Below the pieces are notes generated by a model that was not told the origin of the DNA, ran no database searches, and saw only the letters and a program-made list of their open reading frames with translations. The position numbers and the translations under genes are program-made. Shown piece after piece: positions 1-8,339 of a stretch of 37,295 nt of DNA; the stretch's first letter is position 1; each line of letters begins with the position of its first letter. The stretch is from Elainella sp. Prado103 (GTDB taxonomy: Bacteria > Cyanobacteriota > Cyanobacteriia > Elainellales > Elainellaceae): assembly GCA_025454395.1 (NCBI GenBank), contig JALOOM010000084.1:1-37295 (forward strand), read 5' to 3'.

Positions 1-262
1 GAATAGAACAGAGAAGGGTTTCAAGCGCATCGGTCAGTTCCAAAATTCAGTGTTTCACTGGTACTGACCAAGCTCCAAACAAAGCAATGTGGGGACTACA
101 GAGGATCAAGATAAAGTTTTCGAAAGGCATAACGAGTACCACCGCTTGCCATCTTGGATCCGGGAACGGGTCAACTCGTCTCCTGGATTGAGATGTTGCA
201 GGAGCTTCGATCAGGCTTGGTATCTCTAGCTTAGTTTGGTAGCAAACAATGTCACTCACACA
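1..262 (-). pseudogene. Degraded copy of the HTH gene pair at 21,955-22,637
   Basis: Bases 1-26 match 22,393-22,418, and 124-165 match 22,419-22,460. Bases 168-260 match the upstream part of the intact copy (about 22,548-22,640). Relative to that copy it carries a 97-bp insertion (27-123) and has lost about 75 bp in the middle of the first reading frame. The surviving minus-strand frame still begins MSDIVCYQT, compared with MRDIVCRQT in the intact gene, but then runs into unrelated sequence. The inserted stretch contains an 11-bp inverted repeat (32-42 and 59-69, one mismatch). It reads as a dead paralogue in the same orientation as the intact copy, so the two copies bracket the gene block between them. 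Confidence 0.8.
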
Positions 263-281
263 CTGCGAAACTTATCAATTA

Positions 282-356
282 TTTTCCTCCACCTAATTTC
301 GCTGGTCATTACCTCTTTTTAGAGAAGGAAGACAAAAAATTTCCTTCACCTAATTT
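282..356. repeat. Imperfect 18-bp direct repeat upstream of the response-regulator operon
   Basis: TTTTCCTCCACCTAATTT at 282-299 and ATTTCCTTCACCTAATTT at 339-356 match at 16 of 18 positions, with starts 57 bp apart. They sit just upstream of the CTTAT array at 361. Their function is unknown; a regulator site or a duplication scar are both possible. Confidence 0.6.
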
Positions 357-360
357 AGAT

Positions 361-415
361 ATTTTATAGGTTTCTTATTGGTTCTTATATTTCGCTTATT
401 TCCTTAGCCTATACT
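361..415 (+). promoter_or_regulatory. CTTAT array A and -10 of the response-regulator/kinase operon
   Basis: Half-sites start at 363 (TTTAT), 374 (CTTAT), 384 (CTTAT) and 395 (CTTAT), with spacings of 11, 10 and 11 bp. TATACT at 410-415 is a good -10, beginning 15 nt after the C at 395, and there is no -35-like hexamer at the usual distance. Direct repeats at helical-turn spacing are the usual target type of OmpR/PhoB regulators. The gene downstream encodes such a regulator, so autoregulation is the simplest inference. The start codon is about 150 nt downstream of the -10. Confidence 0.75.
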
Positions 416-550
416 TTAGCTTTAGGCGGGTTTGTATGGATTATCTGTGGTTTTAGGTAAGGTTCGATTGATGATGCAATGTTTTAACGCAGCCCAAAAA
501 ACTAGTTGCATTTCTGCCTTACTTATCATTTCTGCCTTACTTATTGAGAT

Positions 551-565
551 GAAGGGTAGCCCTTC
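551..565 (+). promoter_or_regulatory. Perfect inverted repeat abutting the start codon of the response regulator
   Basis: GAAGGG-TAG-CCCTTC lies at 551-565 and the ATG starts at 566. The left arm contains the only Shine-Dalgarno-like purine run (GAAGGG), so if it folds in RNA the hairpin could hide the ribosome-binding site. A three-base loop and six pairs make a small but GC-containing stem. A regulatory effect is inference. Confidence 0.45.
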
Positions 566-2644
566 ATGAAAATTCTGTTAGTTGAAGATGACGCTGCTAC
601 TGCTCAATTTCTCTCAGCCACTTTAACAGCTGACCAATATGCAGTGGATGTAGCCACAGATGGTCAAACGGGTCTGGAGCTAGCGAAGCAATGGGAATAT
701 GATTTGATCGTGCTAGACGTGATGATTCCCAAATTGGATGGAATTAGTGTTTGTCGGCAATTGCGGGGCCAAGAGAGCCAAACTCCGATCCTGTTATTAA
801 CCGCAAAAGGCTCCAATCAAGATATTGTAACAGGGCTAGATGCTGGGGCAGACGACTATCTCACGAAACCCTTTGATCTATCACAACTGCTTGCCAGAAT
901 TCGGGCGTTGCTGCGTCGTAGAGGGGCTGCACCTTCTTCCCTGGTTTTAACTTGGGGGGAATTAACCTTAGATATGGTTTCGACCCAAGTCACTTATCAG
1001 CAGCAAGCGATCGATCTAAGGCCGAGAGAATATAAATTGCTGGAGTTGTTGCTCCGTCATCCTTTACGGGTTTTTAGCCGCAACGCCATCATTGACCAAA
1101 TTTGGACGAGCAATGATTTTCCAACCGAGGGAGCTGTTACTAATTTAATCAAAGATTTGCGCCAACGATTCAAGAGAGCAGGGGTCAGTGGCGAGTTGAT
1201 TGAAACAGTATATGGGTTGGGATATCGCCTCAAGGCCTCTCCTGAAAAGAAATCCATCGTCGAACCACCGACCTATGTGGAACCATTGCTTGAAAAAACA
1301 CAGCAAGGAATTGTAGCCCTTGCTCAAGCTCAGGAGTGGTTTCAGGCATCGTTAAAGCAACGTATCCATCAATTGGAGCAGGTTGAACAGGGATTACAGC
1401 AGGGCTTTTTGTCTGAACAACAACGGAACCAGGCAAAAGAAGAGCTTCATAAGTTGATCGGTGGATTAGGAACCTTTGGCTATGTAGAGGGGGTTGAGTT
1501 TGTTCGCCACATGGAAGCGCTACTCAGTGGAAATTCTGTGCTGGAAGCCAGACAAATTCAAGACTTTTCCCACCAGTTGGCTGAATTAAAACGAGTGATC
1601 GCCCAACCTCCAGCAGATTTAGGTTTCAGTCGCGGCCTGAAGGAACCAATTTCCCTGCCAGATTCCCTAAATATGAGTGCAGCAACAAAACAGTTAGCTG
1701 CAGGGATTGTCCCAGCTAGTTCCACCGAACCACCCGAAGTCACAGTGATTGTGATCGGAAATGAGGCGACATTGTCCCGATCGAGCATTGACCTGTTGCA
1801 ACCCTGGGGAATTCGAATCATTTATGTCAACTCTGTCGATCGGTTTTGGGAAGTGCTGACGACCATTACGCTTGAGTTGTTGCTGCTGGATGCAGAGATG
1901 GAAACCCTTGATAGTATTGAGTTCTGCCAAACCATCCGACGCGATTTGGTTCAGAGAGATTTGCCAATTATCATCCTGACAGATAGGGCAGACCTTGAAT
2001 TCATTCAACAAATTTTTGCCGTAGGAGTGAATGATTTTATTCGCAAACCAATCATTGGGACAGAATTTGTGAGCCGTGTTCTGCACTGTATCGAACGATC
2101 GCAAGCTCAACGGCAACACTTACAAACCGATCGTTCAGAAGAAAGCCAACGAACTCAGTTAGATCCTCTGACTCAGTTGTACAATCGTCGCTATTTCGAG
2201 CAATCTTTGCAGCAAGTTTGGATGCAGCAAACGGCCTTAGCCCTGGTTTTGTGCAATGTTGATCACTTTGCGCTGTATCACGATCGCTACGGTAATACGA
2301 CAGGGAATATCTGCTTACAACAAATTGCTAGAGTGCTGCAGCGAAGTGTTGATCCTGCTAAATCAGTTGTTGCCCGCTATGGGCCAGAAGAGTTTGCGAT
2401 TCTGCTCATGCGAACCAATTTGGATGAGGCGGTACGAGTGGCACAAACCATTCAGCAAGAAATGACGAAATTAAATTTAATGCATGATCGCTTAGCTCAC
2501 TTGCAAGTTACGGTCAGCATTGGCATTACAGGCACAACACCAGCATTGGGAAAAACAGTTGAGGCACTATTGGATACAGCCGATCAAGCAGTGCATGCAG
2601 CGAAATGGCGAGGCGGAAACACTTACTGTTTATATCCATTGTGA
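566..2644 (+). CDS. Multidomain response regulator: REC - OmpR/PhoB wHTH - HPt - REC - GGDEF
   Basis: The protein has 692 residues. An N-terminal receiver (1-120) has the acidic pocket D8/D9, phospho-acceptor D51 (in VLDVMIP), T79 and K101. A winged-helix DNA-binding domain of the OmpR/PhoB type follows (about 125-222; LRPREYKLLELLL and VYGLGYRL are typical). Residues 240-345 form an HPt helical bundle with the phospho-histidine motif HKLIGGLGTFG (H295). A second receiver (391-512) has D442, T472 and K494. The C-terminal GGDEF domain (532-692) carries RYGPEEF instead of GGDEF/GGEEF at 606-610, so the second glycine is lost and diguanylate cyclase activity is doubtful. One protein could therefore take part in a phosphorelay, bind DNA and contact c-di-GMP metabolism. 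It is first in an operon with the kinase at 2769 and the receiver at 5606, and has a CTTAT array in front. Family assignment is firm; targets and signal are inference. Confidence 0.93.
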   Translation: MKILLVEDDAATAQFLSATLTADQYAVDVATDGQTGLELAKQWEYDLIVLDVMIPKLDGISVCRQLRGQESQTPILLLTAKGSNQDIVTGLDAGADDYLTKPFDLSQLLARIRALLRRRGAAPSSLVLTWGELTLDMVSTQVTYQQQAIDLRPREYKLLELLLRHPLRVFSRNAIIDQIWTSNDFPTEGAVTNLIKDLRQRFKRAGVSGELIETVYGLGYRLKASPEKKSIVEPPTYVEPLLEKTQQGIVALAQAQEWFQASLKQRIHQLEQVEQGLQQGFLSEQQRNQAKEELHKLIGGLGTFGYVEGVEFVRHMEALLSGNSVLEARQIQDFSHQLAELKRVIAQPPADLGFSRGLKEPISLPDSLNMSAATKQLAAGIVPASSTEPPEVTVIVIGNEATLSRSSIDLLQPWGIRIIYVNSVDRFWEVLTTITLELLLLDAEMETLDSIEFCQTIRRDLVQRDLPIIILTDRADLEFIQQIFAVGVNDFIRKPIIGTEFVSRVLHCIERSQAQRQHLQTDRSEESQRTQLDPLTQLYNRRYFEQSLQQVWMQQTALALVLCNVDHFALYHDRYGNTTGNICLQQIARVLQRSVDPAKSVVARYGPEEFAILLMRTNLDEAVRVAQTIQQEMTKLNLMHDRLAHLQVTVSIGITGTTPALGKTVEALLDTADQAVHAAKWRGGNTYCLYPL

Positions 2645-2768
2645 AGTATTTAGTCTCTAGAAAATATTGCTAGAAACCTAATTTAAGTTTCACCCGTGGG
2701 ATTAAAACATATTATCTATATAGCCCTTGATCCTGCTAACAGAGGGAAAATCGTCATTTGTACTGATT

Positions 2769-5591
2769 ATGAAGGAGCTGAAACTATTTCTATTTCGACA
2801 GAACTGGCTAGCCAAAATTCCATTATGGATTTTGCTAACCATTCCCTTTATTTCGCAGTTGGTTGGATCGGTAGGATTGGTTGGATGGCTGTCCTATCAA
2901 AGCGGACAGCGATCGGTAGAAAATCTGACCAATCAGTTGATGCATCAAGTTTCCGTGCGAATTGATGAACGGCTGAATGCCTATTTGAAAACTCCACAAC
3001 AGGTGGTGGAATTAAATCGGATGGCTCTAGAAACAGAGGAGTTGAATCTGGACAACTTTGATGAACTAGAGACGCATTTTTTCCGGCAAATTCAGGTGTT
3101 TCAATCTCTGACTACCCTTGCCTTTGGCAATGTTCAAGGGGAAACCATCGGGGCGGGACGCGATCGATCGGGAATAGTGGCGGCTCCGGATTCACTTCTG
3201 AGTTGGGAAGCACGCGGCACTGCCCCCAATACTCGTTACTTTTATGCGGTGGATTCGCAAGGAAAGCGGCTGAAGGCTTTGCATGTCACACCCAATTTTG
3301 ATGCGCATCAGCGAGGCTGGTATAAGGCAGCAATGAACGCTGGAAAACAAACCTGGTCGCCTGTGTTTCCAATTCTGAATCTGCCGATCGCAGCGGTTTC
3401 TGCAGTGACTCCGATCTACCAGAACAATGAGTTAAAAGGAGTATTGACTTCGGAGGTGTTGCTTTCTGATATCAATTTATTCCTTTATTCCCTCAATTTT
3501 TCCCGCTCTGGACAGGCATTTATTATTGAGCGATCGGGAAATCTGGTTGCGACCTCTACAAAAGAGCAACCCTTTGTGCAAAACATTGCAGGTAAGCAAT
3601 TGATCCGACTCCAAGCCGTTAATAGTCAGGATGGCGTGACGCGGGCTGCCACAGAAGCCCTATTTGAGAAATGGCCAAACTTAACTCAGATCGGTTCTAG
3701 TCAATCTTTTCAATTTATCCTCAACCATCAACGTCAGTTTATTCAGGTAGCTCCTTACCGCAATCAAGAGGGGCTGGATTGGCTGATTGTTACTGCGGTT
3801 CCAGAATCCGACTTTATGCAGGAGATTTGGCACAATCAGCAACAAACCTGGCTACTTTGTGGATTAACGCTGTTGCTGGCAACGGCAGCAGGAATTATCA
3901 CAGCTCGATGGATTGCTGTTCCACTACGACGATTGCAACAGGCTGCAAATGCCTTGACTGAAGGAGAGTTAAGCTTCCCAGTGGAGATGGGCGGCGTTGG
4001 AGAAGTGGCGCAACTAGCAGATTCCTTTCAACAGATGGCGCGCCAGGTCGATGCTTCATTCCGATTGCTGCAAGCTAGTGAACAAAGGTTTTCTACGCTA
4101 CTGGATCAGATCCCGATCGGCATCAGTGTCTTTGATCCACTGGGACAACATATTTTGATGAACCGAGTCGGAGAAACGATCTTAGGTCAGGGAATTGTCC
4201 CTGATTTACCTTCAGAGCAGCTTTCAACCACTTATCGTGTCTATAAAGCAGGAACTGATAAATTCTATCCAGTGGAACAGCTCCCAGTAATCCGCGCACT
4301 GCGAGGTGAAACCATTTCGGTTGATGACCTTGAGGTTGAAGTGGAGGGCCGACGGATTCCGCTAGAGGTTCACACCATTCCTGTTTTTGGCCAAAGAGGA
4401 GAAATACTTTATGCAATCGCCGCTTTTACTGACATCACTGAACGCAAACAAACCCAACAGCTTTTAGCAGATTATAATCGCATCCTGGAAACTCAAGTGG
4501 CAGAGCGCACTGAAGCAGTGCAGCAGCAAAAAGAAATTTTAGAAACATTATTTGAACATATTCCGGTTATGCTGGCATTTCATCAAAATGGAACACTGTT
4601 ATTGGTGAATCAGGAATTTGAACGAGTATTGGGCTGGTTGTTTAATGAGTTGATTTCGATCGATCTGTTAGATGCAGCCTATCCTGACCCGGAAGAACGT
4701 CAGCAAGTCATTGAACATATTCAGGCTGCAACAGGTACATGGCAAGACTTTCACACGCGTCGAAAAGATGGTCAATATGTGGAGGTGAGTTGGGCTAATA
4801 TCCACTTGAGTGATGGCAGGCAGATCAGTATTGGGCGCGACGTTACCCATCGCAAACAGCTAGACCGGATTAAGGACGAATTTATTTCCGTGGTGAGTCA
4901 TGAACTGCGAACGCCGCTCACTGCAATTCGAGGAGCGCTGGGATTGCTTCAGTCCGGTTTTTATCAAGATAAACCAGAGACGGCTACTGAATTGCTCAGA
5001 GTGGCTCTGAACAACAGCGAGCGACTGGTGCGTCTAGTCAACGATATTCTTGACTTGGAACGATTGGAATCAGGTAAAACTAAATTGGTGAAGGAGCCTT
5101 GTAATGTTGCAGATCTGATGCAGCAAGCGATCGAATCTGTGCAAATGTTGGCCGAACAGAGCCATATTCAGATGGTATCCCATCCTCTTAGCATTCAGAT
5201 TGAAGCAGATTCAGATGCGATCGTCCAAACCCTAACCAATCTGCTTAGCAACGCTATCAAGTTTTCACCCATAGGCAGCAAAGTCTGGTTAAATGCCTCG
5301 TTGCCTCAAGCGAGAGAAGCAGATCGAGCGACAGAACAGGTAATCATTCCACCGTCCCACCTTCTCTTTTCCGTCAAAGATCAAGGATGCGGCATTCCAC
5401 CCGATAAATTAGATGCTGTTTTTGCACGGTTTCAACAGGTGAATGTGTCAGACTCGCGCAAAAAGGGAGGAACTGGATTGGGGCTGGCAATTTGCAAGAG
5501 CATTATTGAGCAACATGGTGGACAAATTTGGGTGGAAAGTGGATTAGGAGAAGGGAGCACATTTTATTTCACCTTACCGGTGTCAGATTAG
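2769..5591 (+). CDS. Membrane sensor histidine kinase: Cache-like sensor - HAMP - PAS - PAS - HisKA - HATPase
   Basis: About 940 residues from the ATG at 2769; a TTG 42 nt upstream is also open, and neither has a clear Shine-Dalgarno site. The N-terminus starts MKELKLFLFRQ and enters a membrane helix. A large external loop of about 300 residues follows; its FDAHQRGWY and TPIYQNNELKGVL stretches are typical of dCache sensors. A second membrane helix (WLLCGLTLLLATAAG), HAMP, two PAS-like domains and the kinase core come next. The phospho-acceptor His711 lies in SHELRTPLTAI, the N box is NLLSNAIKFSP, and the G boxes are DQGCGIPPDK and GGTGLGLAICKSI. It has no receiver of its own. Lying between two receiver genes, it probably phosphorylates them, perhaps relaying through the HPt domain of the upstream protein. 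The ligand is unknown. Confidence 0.92.
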   Translation: MKELKLFLFRQNWLAKIPLWILLTIPFISQLVGSVGLVGWLSYQSGQRSVENLTNQLMHQVSVRIDERLNAYLKTPQQVVELNRMALETEELNLDNFDELETHFFRQIQVFQSLTTLAFGNVQGETIGAGRDRSGIVAAPDSLLSWEARGTAPNTRYFYAVDSQGKRLKALHVTPNFDAHQRGWYKAAMNAGKQTWSPVFPILNLPIAAVSAVTPIYQNNELKGVLTSEVLLSDINLFLYSLNFSRSGQAFIIERSGNLVATSTKEQPFVQNIAGKQLIRLQAVNSQDGVTRAATEALFEKWPNLTQIGSSQSFQFILNHQRQFIQVAPYRNQEGLDWLIVTAVPESDFMQEIWHNQQQTWLLCGLTLLLATAAGIITARWIAVPLRRLQQAANALTEGELSFPVEMGGVGEVAQLADSFQQMARQVDASFRLLQASEQRFSTLLDQIPIGISVFDPLGQHILMNRVGETILGQGIVPDLPSEQLSTTYRVYKAGTDKFYPVEQLPVIRALRGETISVDDLEVEVEGRRIPLEVHTIPVFGQRGEILYAIAAFTDITERKQTQQLLADYNRILETQVAERTEAVQQQKEILETLFEHIPVMLAFHQNGTLLLVNQEFERVLGWLFNELISIDLLDAAYPDPEERQQVIEHIQAATGTWQDFHTRRKDGQYVEVSWANIHLSDGRQISIGRDVTHRKQLDRIKDEFISVVSHELRTPLTAIRGALGLLQSGFYQDKPETATELLRVALNNSERLVRLVNDILDLERLESGKTKLVKEPCNVADLMQQAIESVQMLAEQSHIQMVSHPLSIQIEADSDAIVQTLTNLLSNAIKFSPIGSKVWLNASLPQAREADRATEQVIIPPSHLLFSVKDQGCGIPPDKLDAVFARFQQVNVSDSRKKGGTGLGLAICKSIIEQHGGQIWVESGLGEGSTFYFTLPVSD

Positions 5592-5605
5592 TTCTGAGCA
5601 AAACG

Positions 5606-5983
5606 ATGACAAAACGAGTGTTGATTGTTGATGATGAGTTTGAAATTCTCTTTGTCTTACAGAGAGTGTTTGAAGATTTTGCTGGCTGGGAGACGGTAAC
5701 CGCAAGTTCCAGCCTGGAGGGTTTGCTCAAAACTAAGCCTAATCACCTAGATGCGATTATTCTGGATGTGTCGATGCCTGAAATGGATGGAATTGAGTTT
5801 GTGGAACGACTGCAATCCGATCCAACTATTGCCGATATTCCGGTTGTATTGCTCACAGCTAAGGTGACCCCTAGCGATCGGCAACGCTTCGCCACCCTGA
5901 AAATTGCGGGAATTGTGGCAAAACCATTTAATCCTATGACAGTTTGGCATCAGATTGCTGATATTTTGGGCTGGAGCATATAG
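5606..5983 (+). CDS. Single-domain response regulator (CheY-like)
   Basis: 125 residues, a bare receiver domain. The acidic pair is D9/D10 (in LIVDDEFE), the phospho-acceptor D54 (ILDVSMPEMDG), and T84 and K106 (AKPFNP) complete the active site. The ATG at 5606 is only 14 nt after the kinase stop codon, so it is cotranscribed with the kinase; an in-frame upstream start would overlap the kinase and looks less natural. There is no output domain, so it should act as a phosphate shuttle or by binding a partner. It closely resembles the receiver at 6284 (both have KPFNP and end near an IADxLxW motif), so the two are paralogues. Confidence 0.92.
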   Translation: MTKRVLIVDDEFEILFVLQRVFEDFAGWETVTASSSLEGLLKTKPNHLDAIILDVSMPEMDGIEFVERLQSDPTIADIPVVLLTAKVTPSDRQRFATLKIAGIVAKPFNPMTVWHQIADILGWSI

Positions 5984-5988
5984 ATCCT

Positions 5989-6020
5989 CTTACTCATTGC
6001 ATATTTCTAACCGCTAGGCT
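5989..6020 (+). promoter_or_regulatory. Weak CTTAT-type pair with candidate -10 before the second lone receiver gene
   Basis: CTTAC at 5989 and CATAT at 6000 are 11 bp apart, and TAGGCT at 6015-6020 begins 15 nt after the second C. This is the same geometry and the same -10 hexamer as array G at 19,860. Only two half-sites are visible and one is imperfect, and the distance to the start at 6284 is long. I treat it as a possible ninth member of the promoter family. Confidence 0.35.
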
Positions 6021-6108
6021 GAAAGGGTAAGCCACTCTCCGGTTTGTCTATGTCTATGAGCTGGCAAAAGTAGCTGGTTGTTTTGCATCGACGTTTGGAT
6101 CGGCAAGG

Positions 6109-6134
6109 TAGGTTCAGTAATTAGGTTCAGTAAT
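6109..6134 (+). repeat. Perfect 13-bp tandem duplication in the 5' leader of the receiver gene
   Basis: TAGGTTCAGTAAT occurs twice back to back (6109-6121 and 6122-6134). It lies in the 300-bp gap 5984-6283, where the only other thing I see is the weak promoter candidate. It looks like a recent slippage or repair duplication. Confidence 0.85.
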
Positions 6135-6283
6135 GTGGACGATGCTGACGGAGCTTTTCCATGTTTAAATTTAAGTTATCTTTATCCAATTCCCTGTTAA
6201 CTCTTCGCCTGTTGAATTTCCCTTCAAAGCGCTTCCGTGTATACACAGAAAGATAATCACGACAACCACAGCGTGATCTTAAA

Positions 6284-6685
6284 ATGGCTGCCAAACAAAT
6301 CCTACTAATTGACCAAGAAACTGAAGTGCGACAAATCTTGCATCTCTGCCTTCAACACCTGGGTGGATGGGATGTTACGTCTGTGTCGTCAACGCAAGAT
6401 GGTTGGACCAAGTTAGCGGCTAAACTACCGGATGCGATAGTCCTAGATATTCTGATTCCTACCACAGAACAAGGGTTACAGTTCATTCAAGACCTGAAAA
6501 ATCACCCATACTGGTGTTCCCTGCCGATCGTCTTAATCACGGCTAGGGCAAAATGGTTATCGCTTCAACAGATGCAACAGATGGGAGTGTGCGGGGTAAT
6601 TGCTAAGCCGTTTAACCCCATTATATTGCCAAAACAAATCGCCGATCTGCTCCAATGGTCAGCAGAGAAGTGTCATAACGCATAA
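6284..6685 (+). CDS. Single-domain response regulator with altered acidic pocket
   Basis: 133 residues, receiver fold only. The phospho-acceptor is D55 (AIVLDILIP), with T86 and K108 (AKPFNP). The acidic pair is D10-Q11 instead of Asp-Asp, which may weaken Mg2+ binding and change phosphorylation kinetics. The domain has an extended 16-residue C-terminal tail rich in charged residues and Cys/His. It is separated from the kinase operon by 300 bp and probably has its own promoter. It is a paralogue of the receiver at 5606. Its role in the phosphorelay is inferred from proximity. Confidence 0.88.
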   Translation: MAAKQILLIDQETEVRQILHLCLQHLGGWDVTSVSSTQDGWTKLAAKLPDAIVLDILIPTTEQGLQFIQDLKNHPYWCSLPIVLITARAKWLSLQQMQQMGVCGVIAKPFNPIILPKQIADLLQWSAEKCHNA

Positions 6686-6695
6686 GCTCCTACTC

Positions 6696-6749
6696 TTCTT
6701 ATTTTCTCTTATAGCGCCTTATTAGTTTCTTATTTAACCGTATTAATCT
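6696..6749 (+). promoter_or_regulatory. CTTAT array B and -10 of the 6837-10,930 operon
   Basis: CTTAT half-sites start at 6698, 6708, 6718 and 6729 (spacings 10, 10, 11), and a CGTAT follows at 6739. TAATCT at 6744-6749 begins 15 nt after the C at 6729. The start codon at 6837 is 87 nt downstream of the -10. With four unbroken CTTAT cores this is one of the two clearest arrays. Confidence 0.78.
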
Positions 6750-6836
6750 TCCAGCATGTGCAGTGCATGAAACAATGGTAATTTCACTGCATAGCTGCTG
6801 AGATGGGTCTACCGTATATCACTAAATATTTTCACT

Positions 6837-7925
6837 ATGAAATTTGCAAAAGTTATTTTAATCAGTTGGAGTATCACAATAGGCTGCATTGCTCCTGTGA
6901 AAGCTGAACCGATCGCTTCCCCTTCTGCTGGATTCTTTGGGGCTGATCAATTAGTGAGTGACCAATCAGCCAATGACCAATCAGTAAGTGATCAACGAGT
7001 GAGTCAGTCGGTCGATCAGTTAACTCGTCAAACAATTCATCTAGCCAATCGGCAGTCTGGCAATTCTCAAATCGGAGAATTTGCGATCCAATTTCCAGGA
7101 GAGCCTGAAACCCGAACCCGGACTCTGGCGATCGCTGGACGCTCTTACGATTGGACTATTCTTCGACTCAAAACTGAAGCAGGCTTTTATGCAGTTGCCT
7201 ATACAGATTTGTCACCTATTACGATCGAACTCGGCGCGAATGCAATTGTTAACAGTATTGAAAATACCTTAACAGATGAATTCAACTGGTCTGCTCTGAA
7301 TGGTCGCGGCAAGTCTATTGCAGTGAATGGATATCCTAGCCGTGAATTGATCGGAACCCAGAACAACCAACTCTCGGTTTTACGCCTTGTTTTAGCCGAT
7401 CAACGCCTCTACGTAGTGATGAGCACCTCTGAGGATTTGACAGAAATTGGTCAATTCATTGATTCTTTTGCAGTACGGCCCTGGCAACCTTATGTTTCTT
7501 CACAGGGAGGATTCAGGGTTGATTTGCCCTTGGAACCGACGAGTGAAATGGAAGCGATCGAACTAGGCGGCACAGAATTTGAATGGAATGTGATCGAAGG
7601 CCGCAATTTTATGGCTCCCGGTGATTCCTATTCAGTGGGTTATACCGATGTCTCGTCAGAGGATTTGCAGTCCGGTGCTGATGCCTTGCTGAACCGGATT
7701 GGCGCAAACCTGATTGAACGCTGGCAAGCTAAAAATTTAGTTGAAAGCGGCAGAGAAATTGGTCTGGATGGCAACCCAGGGCGATCGTTTGTTGGCACCA
7801 CAGCAGAGGGCCAAATTGTTGCGGTGCGGTTCTATTTAGTCGGGCAACGTATCTATGGGGTTGGTGCCCTTTCAAACAATATTGTCAATATCAGCCGGTT
7901 TCTAGATTCATTTGCAGTAGAGTAG
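6837..7925 (+). CDS. Exported protein with two repeated Mog1/PsbP-like domains
   Basis: 362 residues. A signal peptide ends near VKAEP (about 24). A Ser/Asp/Gln stretch of short SDQS repeats (about 40-62) leads into two homologous domains (about 80-215 and 225-362). Each starts with a phrase like GEFAIQFPGEPE or GGFRVDLPLEPT, has a central YTDLS/YTDVS motif followed by GANAI/GADAL, and ends with a segment like GQRIYGV...FLDSFAV. The pattern resembles the Mog1/PsbP/DcrB-type fold seen in many exported cyanobacterial proteins; I infer that from pattern only. It is the first gene behind array B, and a strong ribosome-binding site for the next gene follows about 80 bp later. Function unknown. Confidence 0.75.
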   Translation: MKFAKVILISWSITIGCIAPVKAEPIASPSAGFFGADQLVSDQSANDQSVSDQRVSQSVDQLTRQTIHLANRQSGNSQIGEFAIQFPGEPETRTRTLAIAGRSYDWTILRLKTEAGFYAVAYTDLSPITIELGANAIVNSIENTLTDEFNWSALNGRGKSIAVNGYPSRELIGTQNNQLSVLRLVLADQRLYVVMSTSEDLTEIGQFIDSFAVRPWQPYVSSQGGFRVDLPLEPTSEMEAIELGGTEFEWNVIEGRNFMAPGDSYSVGYTDVSSEDLQSGADALLNRIGANLIERWQAKNLVESGREIGLDGNPGRSFVGTTAEGQIVAVRFYLVGQRIYGVGALSNNIVNISRFLDSFAVE

Positions 7926-8019
7926 CCCGAAGTATTTTTCGATCGAGATGATCGCTTCAGGGTCGCTAATGATTTGATCCACGATTGACCAGGGTTTAGT
8001 ACTGGGTAAGGAGGATGAT

Positions 8020-8289
8020 ATGACTCGTTTTTTATTGCTTGGCATTATTGCAATCGCTCTTTTTGTGATTGTCCCACGGGTAGGAGCCACGCGATCGGTG
8101 AAGATTGCTCCCAATCAGGCTACCTCCGCTCCAAACTCTACGTCTTCTCCACTGCTAGCCAGGACTATCTTTGATATAGAAGATGTCGAAGGCGAAGATG
8201 TGATAGACCGTCGAGATGAATTACGAGAGGATGGCAAGCTGGAAGAACGCCGCGATGATGCGAGACGCTGGGCAGAAGAGAACGACTGA
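8020..8289 (+). CDS. Small exported protein with highly charged C-terminus
   Basis: 89 residues preceded by a near-perfect ribosome-binding site (AAGGAGG at 8008-8014, 5 nt before the ATG). A hydrophobic N-terminal segment (about 3-20, FLLLGIIAIALFVIVP) is a signal peptide or anchor. The mature part has a Ser/Pro-rich linker and then an acidic-basic tail (repeated RRDEL, RRDDARRWAEE) likely to form a helix. No family recognised. It sits 95 bp after the gene at 6837 and 50 bp before the one at 8340, in what looks like one operon. Confidence 0.75.
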   Translation: MTRFLLLGIIAIALFVIVPRVGATRSVKIAPNQATSAPNSTSSPLLARTIFDIEDVEGEDVIDRRDELREDGKLEERRDDARRWAEEND

Positions 8290-8339
8290 CCCAGACAACA
8301 ATTGACACAGAGCACGTCTAACACAAAGAGGAACTGAAA

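Noticed and set aside
361-415. Arrays as RpaB (HLR1) sites
   Set aside because: HLR1 is a pair of (G/T)TTACA(T/A)(T/A) separated by 2 nt; the repeats here have a CTTAT core and lack TTACA.
1694-2119. A 141-codon minus frame inside the response-regulator gene
   Set aside because: It lies antisense to confidently assigned receiver and linker coding sequence, and shows no family pattern.
2727-2768. TTG start for the histidine kinase
   Set aside because: No ribosome-binding site, and it would add a hydrophobic stretch before a normal-looking charged N-terminus (MKELK) at the ATG 2769.
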